DNA from: an uncultured Erysipelotrichaceae bacterium
GTDB taxonomy: Bacteria; Bacillota_I; Bacilli_A; Erysipelotrichales; Erysipelotrichaceae
DNA length: 40,017 bases
Direction of reading: 5' to 3'
Assembly: GCA_900315065.1 (NCBI GenBank)
Contig: OMXQ01000013.1
Coordinates: forward strand, 1 to 40,017
Below are positions 20,920 to 29,847 of the stretch, piece by piece. Made by a program: the position numbers and the translations under genes. The notes under the pieces were generated by a model. That model was not told the DNA's origin. It did not search any database and was given only the letters and a program-made list of their open reading frames with translations. The first letter of the stretch is position 1. Every line of letters starts with the position of its first letter.

Positions 20920-23900
20920 ATGGCAGTGATGAAATATGGTGCATTCAGGTCCAGCGGCGAAGTCGTTTCCTGTGAAGAGATCAATCGTGAAAAGTTTACG
21001 GCGTGCATGGATGAATTGAGACTGCTGATGATGAAAGCAGGTAAAGAGAATGATCCTTCGGCAGCTGTGAATGTTTTTCTGGAACAGCTGGCTGGTGTTT
21101 TTCATGCGCATTATCTTCTGATGTTTGAAAAAAATCCAGTCAATCGTTTTGATTGTACTTTCTGTGTCAAAGACGGAAAGAATACCATTGATAAAGCAGG
21201 TCTCCAGAATATGCCGGGGAGTTATTTTCTGGAATTTCTGGATGCTTTTCGCGATTATAAGGGCTATATTATTGCGGATCTGGAAGCTTACAAAGCAGAA
21301 AATGAGCACGTGTATGCTTTTCTGAAAGAAAATGAGATTCACGAAATCGTGTCTTTCCCGATTATCCAGAAGGGCGAGCTGATTGGTTTTACCTGTCTGG
21401 GTAATTTTGATGAAGAGTACCTGGATATTACGGCGATGCTTTTGGGATTGGCTTCCAATTTCCTTTCTCAGGAATTGAGATTGAGAACCAGTCAGGGTTT
21501 CATTGCAGAGCAGGCAAAGCGCGACGGGCTGACCGGCTTATATAGTGCAGATGCTTTTGAGCATTCTCTGGGTTTGTTTATCAGTGCCTTGCATGCAGGG
21601 GTCAGAACCGGCAAGTGGGACCTGGTCTGCCTGAATATTCATAAGTTCAAGGCTTTCAACAATGAACATGGTTTTGAAGCAGGAGATGAACTGCTGCAGA
21701 ATTTCGGTGAAATCCTGAAGAATGCATTTCAGACAGATATAATTACCCGGATGATGGCAGATAATTTTTATGCCGTCATCGAAGATGAAAAAGCCGAAAA
21801 TGCTGTGAAAGGCATTGAAGCGGAAGTAAAAGAGAGAACCCATAATACAGTTTCCATCTATACCGGTATTTATACATTGACTGGCCAGGAGGAAGAAAGC
21901 GGCCTGGCAATGGATCGTGCCAAGATTGCTGCGGATGAAGCCGGCAAGAATTATGCCAGAAGTCTCTGTCGTTTCAATTCTTCCCTGGAAGACAAGTTGA
22001 GAATGGATGCGTATCTGATCGCGCATCTGGATGAAGCAATTGAAAATCATTGGATCAAAGTGTATTACCAGCCGGTTGTCGGTACCTTGTCAGGCAAGAT
22101 TTCTTCCGTGGAAGCATTGGCAAGATGGGATGATCCGGATTATGGTTTCCTGACCCCGGATAAGTTTATTCCGGTATTGGAAAATGCAAGGCTGCTGTAT
22201 AAGCTGGATCTTTATGTATTGGAAGTTGTCTGCCAGATAAATGCGGAGTCAATCAGAAGAAAACAGAGATACGGGCATTCTTCCGTCAATTTATCCCGTG
22301 GTGATCTGCATCTGCCTGATCTGCATGAAAGAATCAATGCGCTGATGGCGAAATACAAAGTTCCGCATGATTCCGTGCATTTTGAAATTACGGAAACCGT
22401 TCTTTCGGAAGATGAAGATGCAATCAGGGAACATATCAGAAGATTCCATGAAGATGGGTATGAAGTCTGGCTGGATGATTTCGGTTCCGGTTATTCTTCT
22501 TTGAATACATTGCATAATTTTGATCTTGATTGTGTCAAAATCGATATGAAGTTCATGCGGACCCAGAATGAGCGGATCCCGATTTTAATGCGTTCCATTA
22601 TTGATATGGCAAAGCATCTGGGCATGTTAACGCTGACGGAAGGCGTGGAAACCCGCGAGCAATACAATTTCCTGAAGTCAATCGGGTGTTCCTTCGTTCA
22701 GGGCTATCTGTATTCAAAGCCGGATACATTGGAAAATCTGATGAAGCGTGAAGATCTGAGGGCAATCGGAGAAGAAAGTCCGAAGGAAATTATTTTCTAT
22801 CGGCAGATTGCCAGGGTCAATGTCCTGAATTCCTATAATCCGATCGGCGGGGATGTAGAAGAAATTCCGCGTGCAATTCTTCGTTTTGATGAAGATCAGG
22901 AAGTTTTCCTTTATACCAATGAACAGTTCCGCAGGTTCTCGGCAAAGATCCTGGGCCATGCCTGGACAGAGTGTGATAATAAGCTTCATGATCAAGGTGT
23001 TTTATATCCGCATTTCAAAGCAATGGCAGATGAGATTTCCAGATCAAAGAAGAGTGCTGCCTATGACTTTGCGGCAAACGGCATGACGGGCAAGTTGTCC
23101 TTTGAATTTATTGCGGATTATCTGGGCCAGAGGGCTTTCTATGTCCGGATTATGAATCTGGAAGAATATCATGCTTCAGCAGAAAGCAAATTCAGAATGA
23201 TTCAGTCAGTATTGAGTTTGTTTAAAACGGTCGGTATCGCTTCGCCAGAAGAAAACAGGTTCCAGGTTCTCTATGGGACCAATATCGGTGCCGGCCGGAT
23301 GGAGAGTCTTGCGCTTTCCAGTGCGTTGGATCATTTCATGGATAAATATATTCCGGAAGATGAACATGAACGATGCCGGGAATTCATGGATATCAGGACA
23401 ATCAAAGACAGATTGGACAAAACACCGCAGGGTGTGATCAATAGTTTCTTCCATCTGCAGCAGCAGGATGGTACATATGATTGGACCAGATTTGTCATCA
23501 GCCGGCTGAAAGTAAATCAGGAAGTTGAGCATTATCTGGTCGGCTTTGGCAGAAATATTGTCGGCTGGGATCAGGCAAGAGTCAGAAATCTGATGGACAG
23601 CGGCAATGTGCCGGCAGATATTGCCTCTGTTTATGAAGGCGATAATTCCATGCAGGAAGAAGCTTTGTGGCATTCATTGATGAGGCAGGACAGACTGGGC
23701 ATGTTCTGGAAAGACAGGAACCGGCGTTTTGTCGGGGCAAATCATGCTTTTTTGAAATACTATGATCTTGATCTGCAGGATCTGCTCGGCAAAAATGATG
23801 AAGACATGAAGTGGCACCCGGATCCGGAACCTTTCCGTCAGGATGAATTGGCAGTTCTGAATGAAGGCAAAGTGATCAACGAAGCAGTCGGTGAGTGCAT

Positions 23901-25380
23901 TGTCCAGGGAGAAGTCAGAAAGATCATGGCTTCCAAGGTACCTGTTTATAAGAATGGTCAGATTATAGGTCTGGTCGGGTATTTCGTCGATATTACCAAT
24001 GTGGCTTCCATTGCCTCTATTTACAATGCAAAGGAAAATACCGACAGGCTGACTGGTCTTCTGAATAAAAACGGCTTCTGGGAAGTTTCCCGCAAAGCAT
24101 CTGAAGCTTACAGCAGGGGCGGTTCTGATTTCGGCATGTTGGAATATCAGGTGGTCGGCACAAGACGATTCCGTGATTCCTATGGTTCTGAAAAATATGC
24201 GGCATTGCTGAGGGCATTCTCTGAGAAGATCAAAGAAGCAGTTCCGGAGAATAGCTATGTGTCTCATGGCTTCGGTGGCAGGTTCAATGTCATGGTGCCG
24301 TGTCATGATATGTCTGAATTGATGCAGTACAAGGCAGAAGCTGATGCGGCTTTGTCAGGTATTCATGTGATTGGCAGGGATACCCCGGTTACCGTTTTCT
24401 TCGTTTCCGGTGCTGCGCTTTACAGCGACTATCTGGATCTGAGTGAAATGAGAACGGCAGCTTTGCGAAGTATGGTGGAAGCAGAGACACTGGACGGCAA
24501 TATCCTGAGTGCAACCGGGAGAAAATCCTACAACCAGCAGGAAATCAGGTCTTATATCCATACTTTGCGCAAGTGCTTCGATATTGTAAGGCTGGTGGAT
24601 CCGATTCATCTTCATTGTCTCCACTTTGACAATAACAAGCTGATCATGAGTGATGATACCTGCTTCAGTGTCTGGAATAAGGAACAAAGATGTTCCAACT
24701 GCATTTCGGCCAAGGCGATCAGTGAAAACAGAAGATTTACCAAGATTGAAGAAAGAAACGGAGATATTTTCTTTGTCATGGCGAATCCGGTCGAAGTCAA
24801 CGGCAGAATCTGCTCGCTTGAGTGCGTAGCGGAAATGACAAACATTGTGCTCAATACGGAAGATTCACTGATTTCCAAGAAACAGCTGGATGTTCTCAAG
24901 GACAAGGTATACAAGGATGCTCTGACCGGCACCTTCAACAGAAGATACTACGAGGAAGTTGCCAAGGGCATGTTCTGTTCAGCCGCAGCTTTCATCGATG
25001 TGAATGATTTCAAGATCTTCAATGATGGGTTCGGTCATGAAGCTGGTGATGAGACATTGCGTAAAGTCGCAGAGGTTCTGCTCAGAAATGTCAGAAAGAC
25101 AGATGCAGTGATCCGCTATGGCGGTGATGAGTTCTTCCTCTTCTTCAGAGATCTGTCAAACAAGGAAGTCTTTGCTGAAAAGCTGAATACAATCCAGAAG
25201 GAAATCAATGAAATCAGGATAACAAGTGCACCTGGTGTCAATGTCAGCGTCAGTATCGGTGCCATCATGGACTTCAATACAGTCGCAAAACTTGTACATC
25301 GTACGGACAAGCTGATGTATGAAGCCAAGAAACAGAAGAATCATCTGACCATACTTGAGCCGGAAAAGAAGAAAGTCTGA
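20920..25380 (+). CDS. Very large GAF-GGDEF-EAL-PAS-GGDEF-Cys-rich PAS-GGDEF protein
   Basis: About 1,486 residues, soluble. Order: GAF-like sensor (~40-190); a degenerate GGDEF (~199-355) with ADNF replacing the active-site motif; an EAL phosphodiesterase (~364-602) keeping EALARW, NLSRGDL, EITE, DDFGSGYSSL, KID, EGVET and QGYLYSKP, so probably active; a weakly defined PAS-like region; a PAS domain (~914-1028); a second degenerate GGDEF (~1042-1150, FGGRF); a PAS-like module with His/Cys clusters (HLHCLHF, RCSNC, ICSLEC; ~1216-1314) that may bind metal or heme; and a C-terminal intact GGDEF (YGGDEF near 1401) with an RKTD inhibitory site five residues before it. It can be predicted to both make and break c-di-GMP. 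Start: 20920 has GGGGGAA upstream; 20845 is an alternative. Confidence 0.9.
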   Translation: MAVMKYGAFRSSGEVVSCEEINREKFTACMDELRLLMMKAGKENDPSAAVNVFLEQLAGVFHAHYLLMFEKNPVNRFDCTFCVKDGKNTIDKAGLQNMPGSYFLEFLDAFRDYKGYIIADLEAYKAENEHVYAFLKENEIHEIVSFPIIQKGELIGFTCLGNFDEEYLDITAMLLGLASNFLSQELRLRTSQGFIAEQAKRDGLTGLYSADAFEHSLGLFISALHAGVRTGKWDLVCLNIHKFKAFNNEHGFEAGDELLQNFGEILKNAFQTDIITRMMADNFYAVIEDEKAENAVKGIEAEVKERTHNTVSIYTGIYTLTGQEEESGLAMDRAKIAADEAGKNYARSLCRFNSSLEDKLRMDAYLIAHLDEAIENHWIKVYYQPVVGTLSGKISSVEALARWDDPDYGFLTPDKFIPVLENARLLYKLDLYVLEVVCQINAESIRRKQRYGHSSVNLSRGDLHLPDLHERINALMAKYKVPHDSVHFEITETVLSEDEDAIREHIRRFHEDGYEVWLDDFGSGYSSLNTLHNFDLDCVKIDMKFMRTQNERIPILMRSIIDMAKHLGMLTLTEGVETREQYNFLKSIGCSFVQGYLYSKPDTLENLMKREDLRAIGEESPKEIIFYRQIARVNVLNSYNPIGGDVEEIPRAILRFDEDQEVFLYTNEQFRRFSAKILGHAWTECDNKLHDQGVLYPHFKAMADEISRSKKSAAYDFAANGMTGKLSFEFIADYLGQRAFYVRIMNLEEYHASAESKFRMIQSVLSLFKTVGIASPEENRFQVLYGTNIGAGRMESLALSSALDHFMDKYIPEDEHERCREFMDIRTIKDRLDKTPQGVINSFFHLQQQDGTYDWTRFVISRLKVNQEVEHYLVGFGRNIVGWDQARVRNLMDSGNVPADIASVYEGDNSMQEEALWHSLMRQDRLGMFWKDRNRRFVGANHAFLKYYDLDLQDLLGKNDEDMKWHPDPEPFRQDELAVLNEGKVINEAVGECIVQGEVRKIMASKVPVYKNGQIIGLVGYFVDITNVASIASIYNAKENTDRLTGLLNKNGFWEVSRKASEAYSRGGSDFGMLEYQVVGTRRFRDSYGSEKYAALLRAFSEKIKEAVPENSYVSHGFGGRFNVMVPCHDMSELMQYKAEADAALSGIHVIGRDTPVTVFFVSGAALYSDYLDLSEMRTAALRSMVEAETLDGNILSATGRKSYNQQEIRSYIHTLRKCFDIVRLVDPIHLHCLHFDNNKLIMSDDTCFSVWNKEQRCSNCISAKAISENRRFTKIEERNGDIFFVMANPVEVNGRICSLECVAEMTNIVLNTEDSLISKKQLDVLKDKVYKDALTGTFNRRYYEEVAKGMFCSAAAFIDVNDFKIFNDGFGHEAGDETLRKVAEVLLRNVRKTDAVIRYGGDEFFLFFRDLSNKEVFAEKLNTIQKEINEIRITSAPGVNVSVSIGAIMDFNTVAKLVHRTDKLMYEAKKQKNHLTILEPEKKKV

Positions 25381-25398
25381 GCACAAAAACAAACAAAG

Positions 25399-25425
25399 AA
25401 CCGGATGAAATATCACCCGGTTTTT
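25399..25425 (+). terminator. Terminator after the large GGDEF-EAL gene
   Basis: AACCGG-A-TGA pairs with TCA-C-CCGGTT (one mismatch) around AATA, then TTTTT. Confidence 0.7.
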
Positions 25426-25442
25426 ATGTGAGACGGATATAA

Positions 25443-25472
25443 CAAAAAAGCATCAGCTTTGGGCTGACGCTT
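25443..25472 (-). terminator. Terminator of the small minus-strand gene
   Basis: On the minus strand, AAGCGTCAGC pairs with GCTGATGCTT (10 bp, one G-U) around CCAAA, followed by TTTTTT. The stem begins at the stop codon of the 25471-25722 gene. Confidence 0.8.
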
Positions 25473-25722
25473 AGAAATCGTAGTGTTTCAGAAGATACCT
25501 TCCGGTTAATTCCTGATAGAACCAGGAACCGCGGATCATTGTCCTGTCATCCCATCTTGATCCATCACAGCGGAATTTCAGAATGGACTGACCATGTTCA
25601 AGGATCTGTTCCTGCCTGATTCCCTCAAGCCAGATCCTGCGGCAAAGAGACCAGTTGACAATGACCATGTCGTTCTTCTTTGAAGCAGATTCGATTTTGA
25701 GATACTGTTTTTCTTTGTTCAT
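25471..25722 (-). CDS. Small soluble protein of unknown function with a self-complementary leader
   Basis: 83 residues, rich in Arg/Lys and Trp (WSLCRRIWLEGIRQEQIL, DGSRWDDRTMIRGSWFYQEL), no membrane segment or signal peptide. No family recognised. It is real by context: a consensus-like promoter with exact 17-base spacing, a GGAGGTG ribosome binding site and its own terminator. The start is the ATG at 25722; a GTG two codons earlier overlaps the ribosome binding site. The start codon can be paired by the leader (see the leader feature), so translation is probably regulated. Confidence 0.7.
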   Translation of the reverse strand: MNKEKQYLKIESASKKNDMVIVNWSLCRRIWLEGIRQEQILEHGQSILKFRCDGSRWDDRTMIRGSWFYQELTGRYLLKHYDF

Positions 25723-25792
25723 ATTCACCTCCGCGCTTACTGCGCATCCGAAGCACTATAAAAAAAGTGCTTCTTTCTAACGTGAATATGAA
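25718..25792 (-). promoter_or_regulatory. Leader fold that hides the start codon of the small gene
   Basis: On the transcript (minus strand) the stretch from 25792 to 25782 (TTCATATTCAC) is the exact reverse complement of 25728-25718 (GTGAATATGAA), which covers the end of the ribosome binding site and the ATG. The 11-bp helix encloses a nested hairpin AAGCACT/AGTGCTT (25772-25751) and a short GCGC stem just before the ribosome binding site. This is the geometry of a translational switch; the trigger is unknown. Confidence 0.5.
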
Positions 25793-25818
25793 TGCAAAGC
25801 ATTCCGCTTTGCGCTCGT

Positions 25819-25847
25819 ATTATGCCTCGGGAAAAAAGAAAAATCAA
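25819..25847 (-). promoter_or_regulatory. Promoter of the small minus-strand gene
   Basis: Minus-strand TTGATT (plus 25842-25847), 17-base spacer, CATAAT (plus 25819-25824); predicted start near 25812, giving a ~90-nt leader with a GCAAAGC/GCTTTGC hairpin at its 5' end. Confidence 0.65.
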
Positions 25848-25895
25848 GCTGTCATATTTGAGAAAAACTGCATACACTGAATAAGAGGAAAACAT

Positions 25896-26744
25896 ATGAA
25901 GAAAATCACACTGAAAGACGGAACTGAAATTCCGGTACTGGGACAGGGAACCTGGTACATGGGAGAAAATCCTGCAAAAAAAGAACAGGAAATTGAAACC
26001 CTCCGCTGGGGCATTGAACACGATATGAACTTGATCGATACAGCTGAAATGTATGGAGAAGGGGCCAGTGAAGAACTGGTCGGGGAGGCAATTGCCCCGT
26101 ATGACCGCAGTAAATTGTTTATTGTTTCCAAGGTTTATCCATGGAATGCCGGCAGAGATCATATATTCCAATCCTGCCGGAATTCTCTGAAGAGACTGGG
26201 CACAGACTATCTGGATATGTATTTATTGCATTGGCGGGGTGATGTGCCTTTTGAAGAAACAGTTGATTGCATGGAGGAACTGGTTGAAGAAGGCCTGATC
26301 AGAAGATGGGGTGTATCCAATCTGGATGTTGATGATATGGAAGAATTGCTGGATGCGGGCGGTGACAACTGCATGGCTGACCAGGTTCTGTATCATCTTG
26401 GCTCAAGAGGAGCAGAAGTGGAATTATTGCCATGGCTGCAGGAACACCAGATGCCGATGATGGCTTATTGTCCATTAGCGCAGGCAGGCAGATTGAAGGC
26501 TTCTTTGTTACAAAATCCGGAAATACAGAAAGTGGCAGACAAGCACCATGTTACAAATGTGCAGATTCTGCTTGACTTTGTATTAAGCAGACCGTATACA
26601 TTCACAGTGCCAAAGGCTTCTTCTCTGGAACATGTCAAAGCCAACCGGGCAGCCGCAGATATCATCCTGGATGAGGAAGATCTGAAGAGACTGGATGCAG
26701 CTTTCCCGAAGCCTGCTTATGTCAATGGTCTGGATATGGCCTGA
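25896..26744 (+). CDS. Aldo/keto reductase
   Basis: 282-residue NAD(P)H-dependent oxidoreductase with the (beta/alpha)8 fold. The catalytic tetrad is present: Asp48 and Tyr53 in LIDTAEMYG, Lys79 in IVSKVYP and His112 in YLLHWRG. MPMMAYCPLAQAGRL is the family's later signature, and VPKASSLEHVKANRAA the cofactor phosphate site. Length and motifs fit the short AKR subgroup of Firmicutes. Substrate cannot be told. It is divergent from the small minus-strand gene and has AAGAGGAAA upstream of the start. Confidence 0.9.
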   Translation: MKKITLKDGTEIPVLGQGTWYMGENPAKKEQEIETLRWGIEHDMNLIDTAEMYGEGASEELVGEAIAPYDRSKLFIVSKVYPWNAGRDHIFQSCRNSLKRLGTDYLDMYLLHWRGDVPFEETVDCMEELVEEGLIRRWGVSNLDVDDMEELLDAGGDNCMADQVLYHLGSRGAEVELLPWLQEHQMPMMAYCPLAQAGRLKASLLQNPEIQKVADKHHVTNVQILLDFVLSRPYTFTVPKASSLEHVKANRAAADIILDEEDLKRLDAAFPKPAYVNGLDMA

Positions 26745-26776
26745 ATAGAAATACTCAACAATTGGAATGAAGCATG

Positions 26777-26806
26777 ACTCTCTTCGTAAGCAGAAGGGAG
26801 TTTTTT
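26777..26806 (+). terminator. Terminator after the aldo/keto reductase gene
   Basis: ACTCTCTTC pairs with GAAGGGAGT (one G-U) around a 7-base loop, then TTTTTT. Confidence 0.8.
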
Positions 26807-27168
26807 CTCTCCTTTTTCACAGGTCGCCTTGCAGGCGACATCTTCCGCTTTCCTTTCCGTTACGCAAAGCACAAAGCTGTCAGTTTTTATGGCAGCAACG
26901 CCTTCCCATATAACTTTGAAGATGTCTGCGAGCTGCTGGATGCAGGATATTGGGGAGAAGATGAGGATTAAGAATAACCTGTACTCCATGCATGTATGGA
27001 AAAATGATCACAAAATTTATACATTCATGCATATAATCTGGAAGAACTGATAAAGAAAAAACATGCACATCGGCAGGATCTTTCCTGTTTTGCTTGTAAT
27101 AAGTTGAAGCTGCCAATTATTCTCTGCTTTCCTGGCAGGAAGCGGGTGAATCAGGTATTTTGCCACAT
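26807..27168. other. Intergenic region with hairpins and a promoter-like box, no clear gene
   Basis: About 360 bp. It holds a GTCGCC-TTGCA-GGCGAC hairpin at 26823-26839, a reading frame ending with PYNFEDVCELLDAGYWGEDED* near 26971 that has coding-like composition but no supported start, an imperfect inverted repeat (ATGCATGTAT near 26991 and ATACATTCATGCAT near 27020), a perfect TATAAT at 27032-27037 without a good -35, and a CAGGA-TCTT-TCCTG hairpin with TTTT at 27073-27090. A strong terminator follows, so a small RNA or a gene relic is possible. Confidence 0.4.
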
Positions 27169-27194
27169 AAGCGCTTCTGGGTGAGGCGCTTTTT
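27169..27194 (+). terminator. Rho-independent terminator upstream of argS
   Basis: AAGCGCTTC and GAGGCGCTT form a 9-bp stem (one G-U) with a TGGGT loop and end in TTTTT. No protein gene directly precedes it; it may end a short transcript or act as an attenuator. Confidence 0.75.
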
Positions 27195-27218
27195 CTTTCT
27201 TTATGGCTTCTTTTTTTA

Positions 27219-27224
27219 TATAAT
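27219..27224 (+). promoter_or_regulatory. -10 box upstream of argS
   Basis: Perfect TATAAT in an AT-rich stretch ~40 bases before the ATG, directly after the terminator. The -35 region is only T-rich, so the assignment is moderate. Confidence 0.45.
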
Positions 27225-27263
27225 AATGGCGCTTTATCAATTGTATTTGCATGGAGGTTAGTT

Positions 27264-28922
27264 ATGAGTGAGATCAGTGAAAAGCTTGTTTCTTCCATCA
27301 GGGCTTCTGTAAAGAGCGTCTTTGGAATTGAACCGGCAGAAAATATGGTCATGGTTGAAAGACCGCGTGATCCGAAGATGGGTGATTATTCCACCAATAT
27401 TGCAATGCGTCTTGCCAGGACCCTGCACAAGGCACCGCGTGATATTGCCAATGAACTGGTGCCTGCTTTAAAGGAAAGCATTCAGGAAGCTGAGTCTGTT
27501 GAAGTCGCAGGTGCAGGTTTTATCAATTTCCGTATTTCCGAGTCTGCATTGAGTGATGTCATCAACGTTGTGCTCAAGGCTGGGGATGATTACGGAAAGA
27601 ATGAAGACGGGAAGCATGAAAAGGTATTGGTTGAGTTTGTTTCTGCCAATCCGACTGGTGATCTGCATTGCGGGCACGCAAGAGGGGCTGCCTGGGGCGA
27701 TGCATTATGCCGCCTGCTGAGTGAAGCCGGGTATGATGTTACCCGTGAGTATTATGTCAACGATGCCGGTCATCAGATTGATATGCTGGCTGAGTCCATT
27801 TTGTCCCGTTATTTTGAATTGTTCGGCAAAGAATATCCGCTGCCGGAAAACGGCTATCATGCCCAGGATATCGTTGAAGTCGCAAAGAAGATCAGAGAAA
27901 AAGACGGTGACAAGTGGCTGAATGCAGATCAGGAAGAAAGATTGGAATACTTCAAGGATGAAGGTATTGAAATGAAGCTGGATGCCATCCGCAAGGACCT
28001 GGATCTGTTCCGTGTTCATTTTGATTCCTGGATGCATGAGCGTTTCTTCTATCAGAACAACAGCGAAAGAATCAATAAGGTACTGGCTGAACTGACTGCC
28101 AAGGGCCTGACATATGAAAAGGATGATGCCCTCTGGTTCAGATCCACCCAGTTTGGTGATGACAAGGACAGAGTTCTGAAGAAGAATACGGGTCTGTTAA
28201 CATATCTCACGCCGGATATTGCCAACCATGTTTACAAGTTTGAAAGAGGCTATGATACTTTGATCAATCTGTGGGGTGCAGATCATCATTCTTATGTAAA
28301 GCGTATGAAGTGTGCCCTGGAAGCCTTAGGCTATGATCCTGACCGCATGATCGTTGATCTGATCCAGATGGTCAGAATGGTATCCAACGGCCAGGAGGTA
28401 AAGATGTCCAAGCGTACCGGCAATGCCATCACAATCAGAGAACTTTGTGAGGAAGTCGGCGTAGATGCGGCCAGATGGTTCTTCGTTTCCAAGGAATTAG
28501 GTACCCAGATGGACTTTGATATGGATCTTGCCAAGTCAAAGACCAATGATAATCCTGTCTACTATGCCCAGTATGCTTATACCCGTATGTTCAACATTCT
28601 GCATAGAGAAGATGCACCTGCATTCAAAGCAGAAGAAAAGTATAGTCTTCTGACAGATCCGAAGGAACTTGCAATTCTGAAGGAAATCAGTGAATTCCCG
28701 AAGGCAGTTGCGGATGCCGCAAAGCACAGAGCTCCGAACAGAATCTGCCAGTATTGCACGAATCTGGCTAAGGATTTCCATAGTTTCTATAATTCCTGCA
28801 GAGTTGTAGACAATGAAAATCCACAACTTACCAACCAGAGAATGGGACTTGTCAATGCCGCCATGATCACAATGAAAAATGCTTTGGATCTGATCGGCGT
28901 ATCTGCACCGGAAAAGATGTAA
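27264..28922 (+). CDS. argS: Arginyl-tRNA synthetase
   Basis: 552-residue class I synthetase charging tRNA-Arg. The N-terminal additional domain (residues ~1-90) includes MGDYSTNIAMRLA. The HIGH-type motif is HCGH (135-138) in NPTGDLHCGHARGAA; the KMSKR motif is in QEVKMSKRTGNAI (about 385), a location expected for this family. The C-terminal DALR anticodon-binding domain ends with MTMKNALDLIGVSAPEKM-like residues. GGAGG precedes the ATG and a TATAAT box is at 27219-27224. No T-box leader was seen. Confidence 0.96.
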   Translation: MSEISEKLVSSIRASVKSVFGIEPAENMVMVERPRDPKMGDYSTNIAMRLARTLHKAPRDIANELVPALKESIQEAESVEVAGAGFINFRISESALSDVINVVLKAGDDYGKNEDGKHEKVLVEFVSANPTGDLHCGHARGAAWGDALCRLLSEAGYDVTREYYVNDAGHQIDMLAESILSRYFELFGKEYPLPENGYHAQDIVEVAKKIREKDGDKWLNADQEERLEYFKDEGIEMKLDAIRKDLDLFRVHFDSWMHERFFYQNNSERINKVLAELTAKGLTYEKDDALWFRSTQFGDDKDRVLKKNTGLLTYLTPDIANHVYKFERGYDTLINLWGADHHSYVKRMKCALEALGYDPDRMIVDLIQMVRMVSNGQEVKMSKRTGNAITIRELCEEVGVDAARWFFVSKELGTQMDFDMDLAKSKTNDNPVYYAQYAYTRMFNILHREDAPAFKAEEKYSLLTDPKELAILKEISEFPKAVADAAKHRAPNRICQYCTNLAKDFHSFYNSCRVVDNENPQLTNQRMGLVNAAMITMKNALDLIGVSAPEKM

Positions 28923-28933
28923 GGAGCTTGAAG

Positions 28934-28967
28934 GAATGTGCATGTTTCATGTGCATCCCTTTTTTTT
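28934..28967 (+). terminator. Terminator after argS
   Basis: GGAATGTGCATG and CATGTGCATCCC form a stem of about 11 bp with two G-U pairs and a 3-base loop, followed by seven T. Confidence 0.75.
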
Positions 28968-28988
28968 GAATGAGGCAGGATTGCGTAT

Positions 28989-29777
28989 ATGTACAAAATT
29001 GTATTCATGGACATTGATAATACTCTTTATTCCCATAAGACTAACCGGATTCCTCCTAGTGCTCTGGAAGCTGTAGAGCTGATGCAGAAGCACGGGATCA
29101 AAGTATTCGGCTGTACCGGCAGACACAGGATTGAACTGACCGGCATGGGCCTGGATGCTTTTCAGCCTGACGGGTGGGTGCTTCTCAATGGTGCCATGTC
29201 TTCAGACAAAGATGGCATTCTTTGTGCAGATGCCATGCATCGTGAAGATCTGGATGTATTGAAAGCAGAAGTCAGAAGGAAGCCTTTTCCTTTGCTTGTC
29301 ATGACGAAGGATCAGGTGTATCTGGTTGCGAAGCATTGGTTTGTGTATAAGATTCTGATCAGAATGAACAAGCGTTTTATCTGGAAGAAGTCCATGGATG
29401 ATATTGCCAATGAAGAAATTCTGATGTTTGTTCCGGTATTGTTTCATAAGAAACTGGCTCGTATTTTATCCGGCATGCCGCATACCGTGTGTGTGAGATG
29501 GACGCCTTATGTTGCGGATTGTTATGACAAAAATGCAGGCAAAGGAGTCGGGATTGCCAGAGTATTGGAAAAATATGGAATCAGGAAGGAAGAAGCTGCT
29601 GCTTTCGGGGACGCTGACAATGATCTTTCCATGTTTGAAGCAGTCGGGCAGGCTGTCTGTATGGGCAACGGCAATGCCAATGCCAAAGCGGCAGCAGATT
29701 ATATTACCAGTGATATTGATGAAGATGGTATTCTGAACGGAGTAAGGCATTTATTTCCGGAATTGTTTGCAAAATAG
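28989..29777 (+). CDS. HAD-superfamily hydrolase, Cof/IIB type
   Basis: 262 residues. Motif I (FMDIDNTL; nucleophile Asp8 and general acid Asp10), motif II (GCTGRHR), the lysine near residue 190 and motif IV (FGDADNDLSMFEAVG) are intact. The ~90-residue cap between motifs II and III is of the C2B type, which defines Cof-like phosphatases of sugar phosphates, flavin or phosphate-ester substrates. Specific substrate unknown. A modest AGGA lies 8 bases before the ATG. Confidence 0.9.
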   Translation: MYKIVFMDIDNTLYSHKTNRIPPSALEAVELMQKHGIKVFGCTGRHRIELTGMGLDAFQPDGWVLLNGAMSSDKDGILCADAMHREDLDVLKAEVRRKPFPLLVMTKDQVYLVAKHWFVYKILIRMNKRFIWKKSMDDIANEEILMFVPVLFHKKLARILSGMPHTVCVRWTPYVADCYDKNAGKGVGIARVLEKYGIRKEEAAAFGDADNDLSMFEAVGQAVCMGNGNANAKAAADYITSDIDEDGILNGVRHLFPELFAK

Positions 29778-29847
29778 GGAGATGCAGCACGCATTTCCTT
29801 TTATTTCGGCTTGTGTTGTATAATGGAACCGCTCAAAGGAGTTTTGT

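Noticed and set aside
26774-26971. Reading frame ending PYNFEDVCELLDAGYWGEDED as a gene
   Set aside because: Its first part overlaps the upstream terminator, no ribosome binding site or start is convincing, and no family is recognised. Kept only as part of the intergenic description.
27120-27195. Possible T-box or cobalamin-type leader upstream of argS (GCAGGAAGCGGGTGAATC, GCCACAT)
   Set aside because: The T-box core (AGGGTGGNACCGCG) is absent, and the cobalamin-like pieces do not have the right order or spacing.
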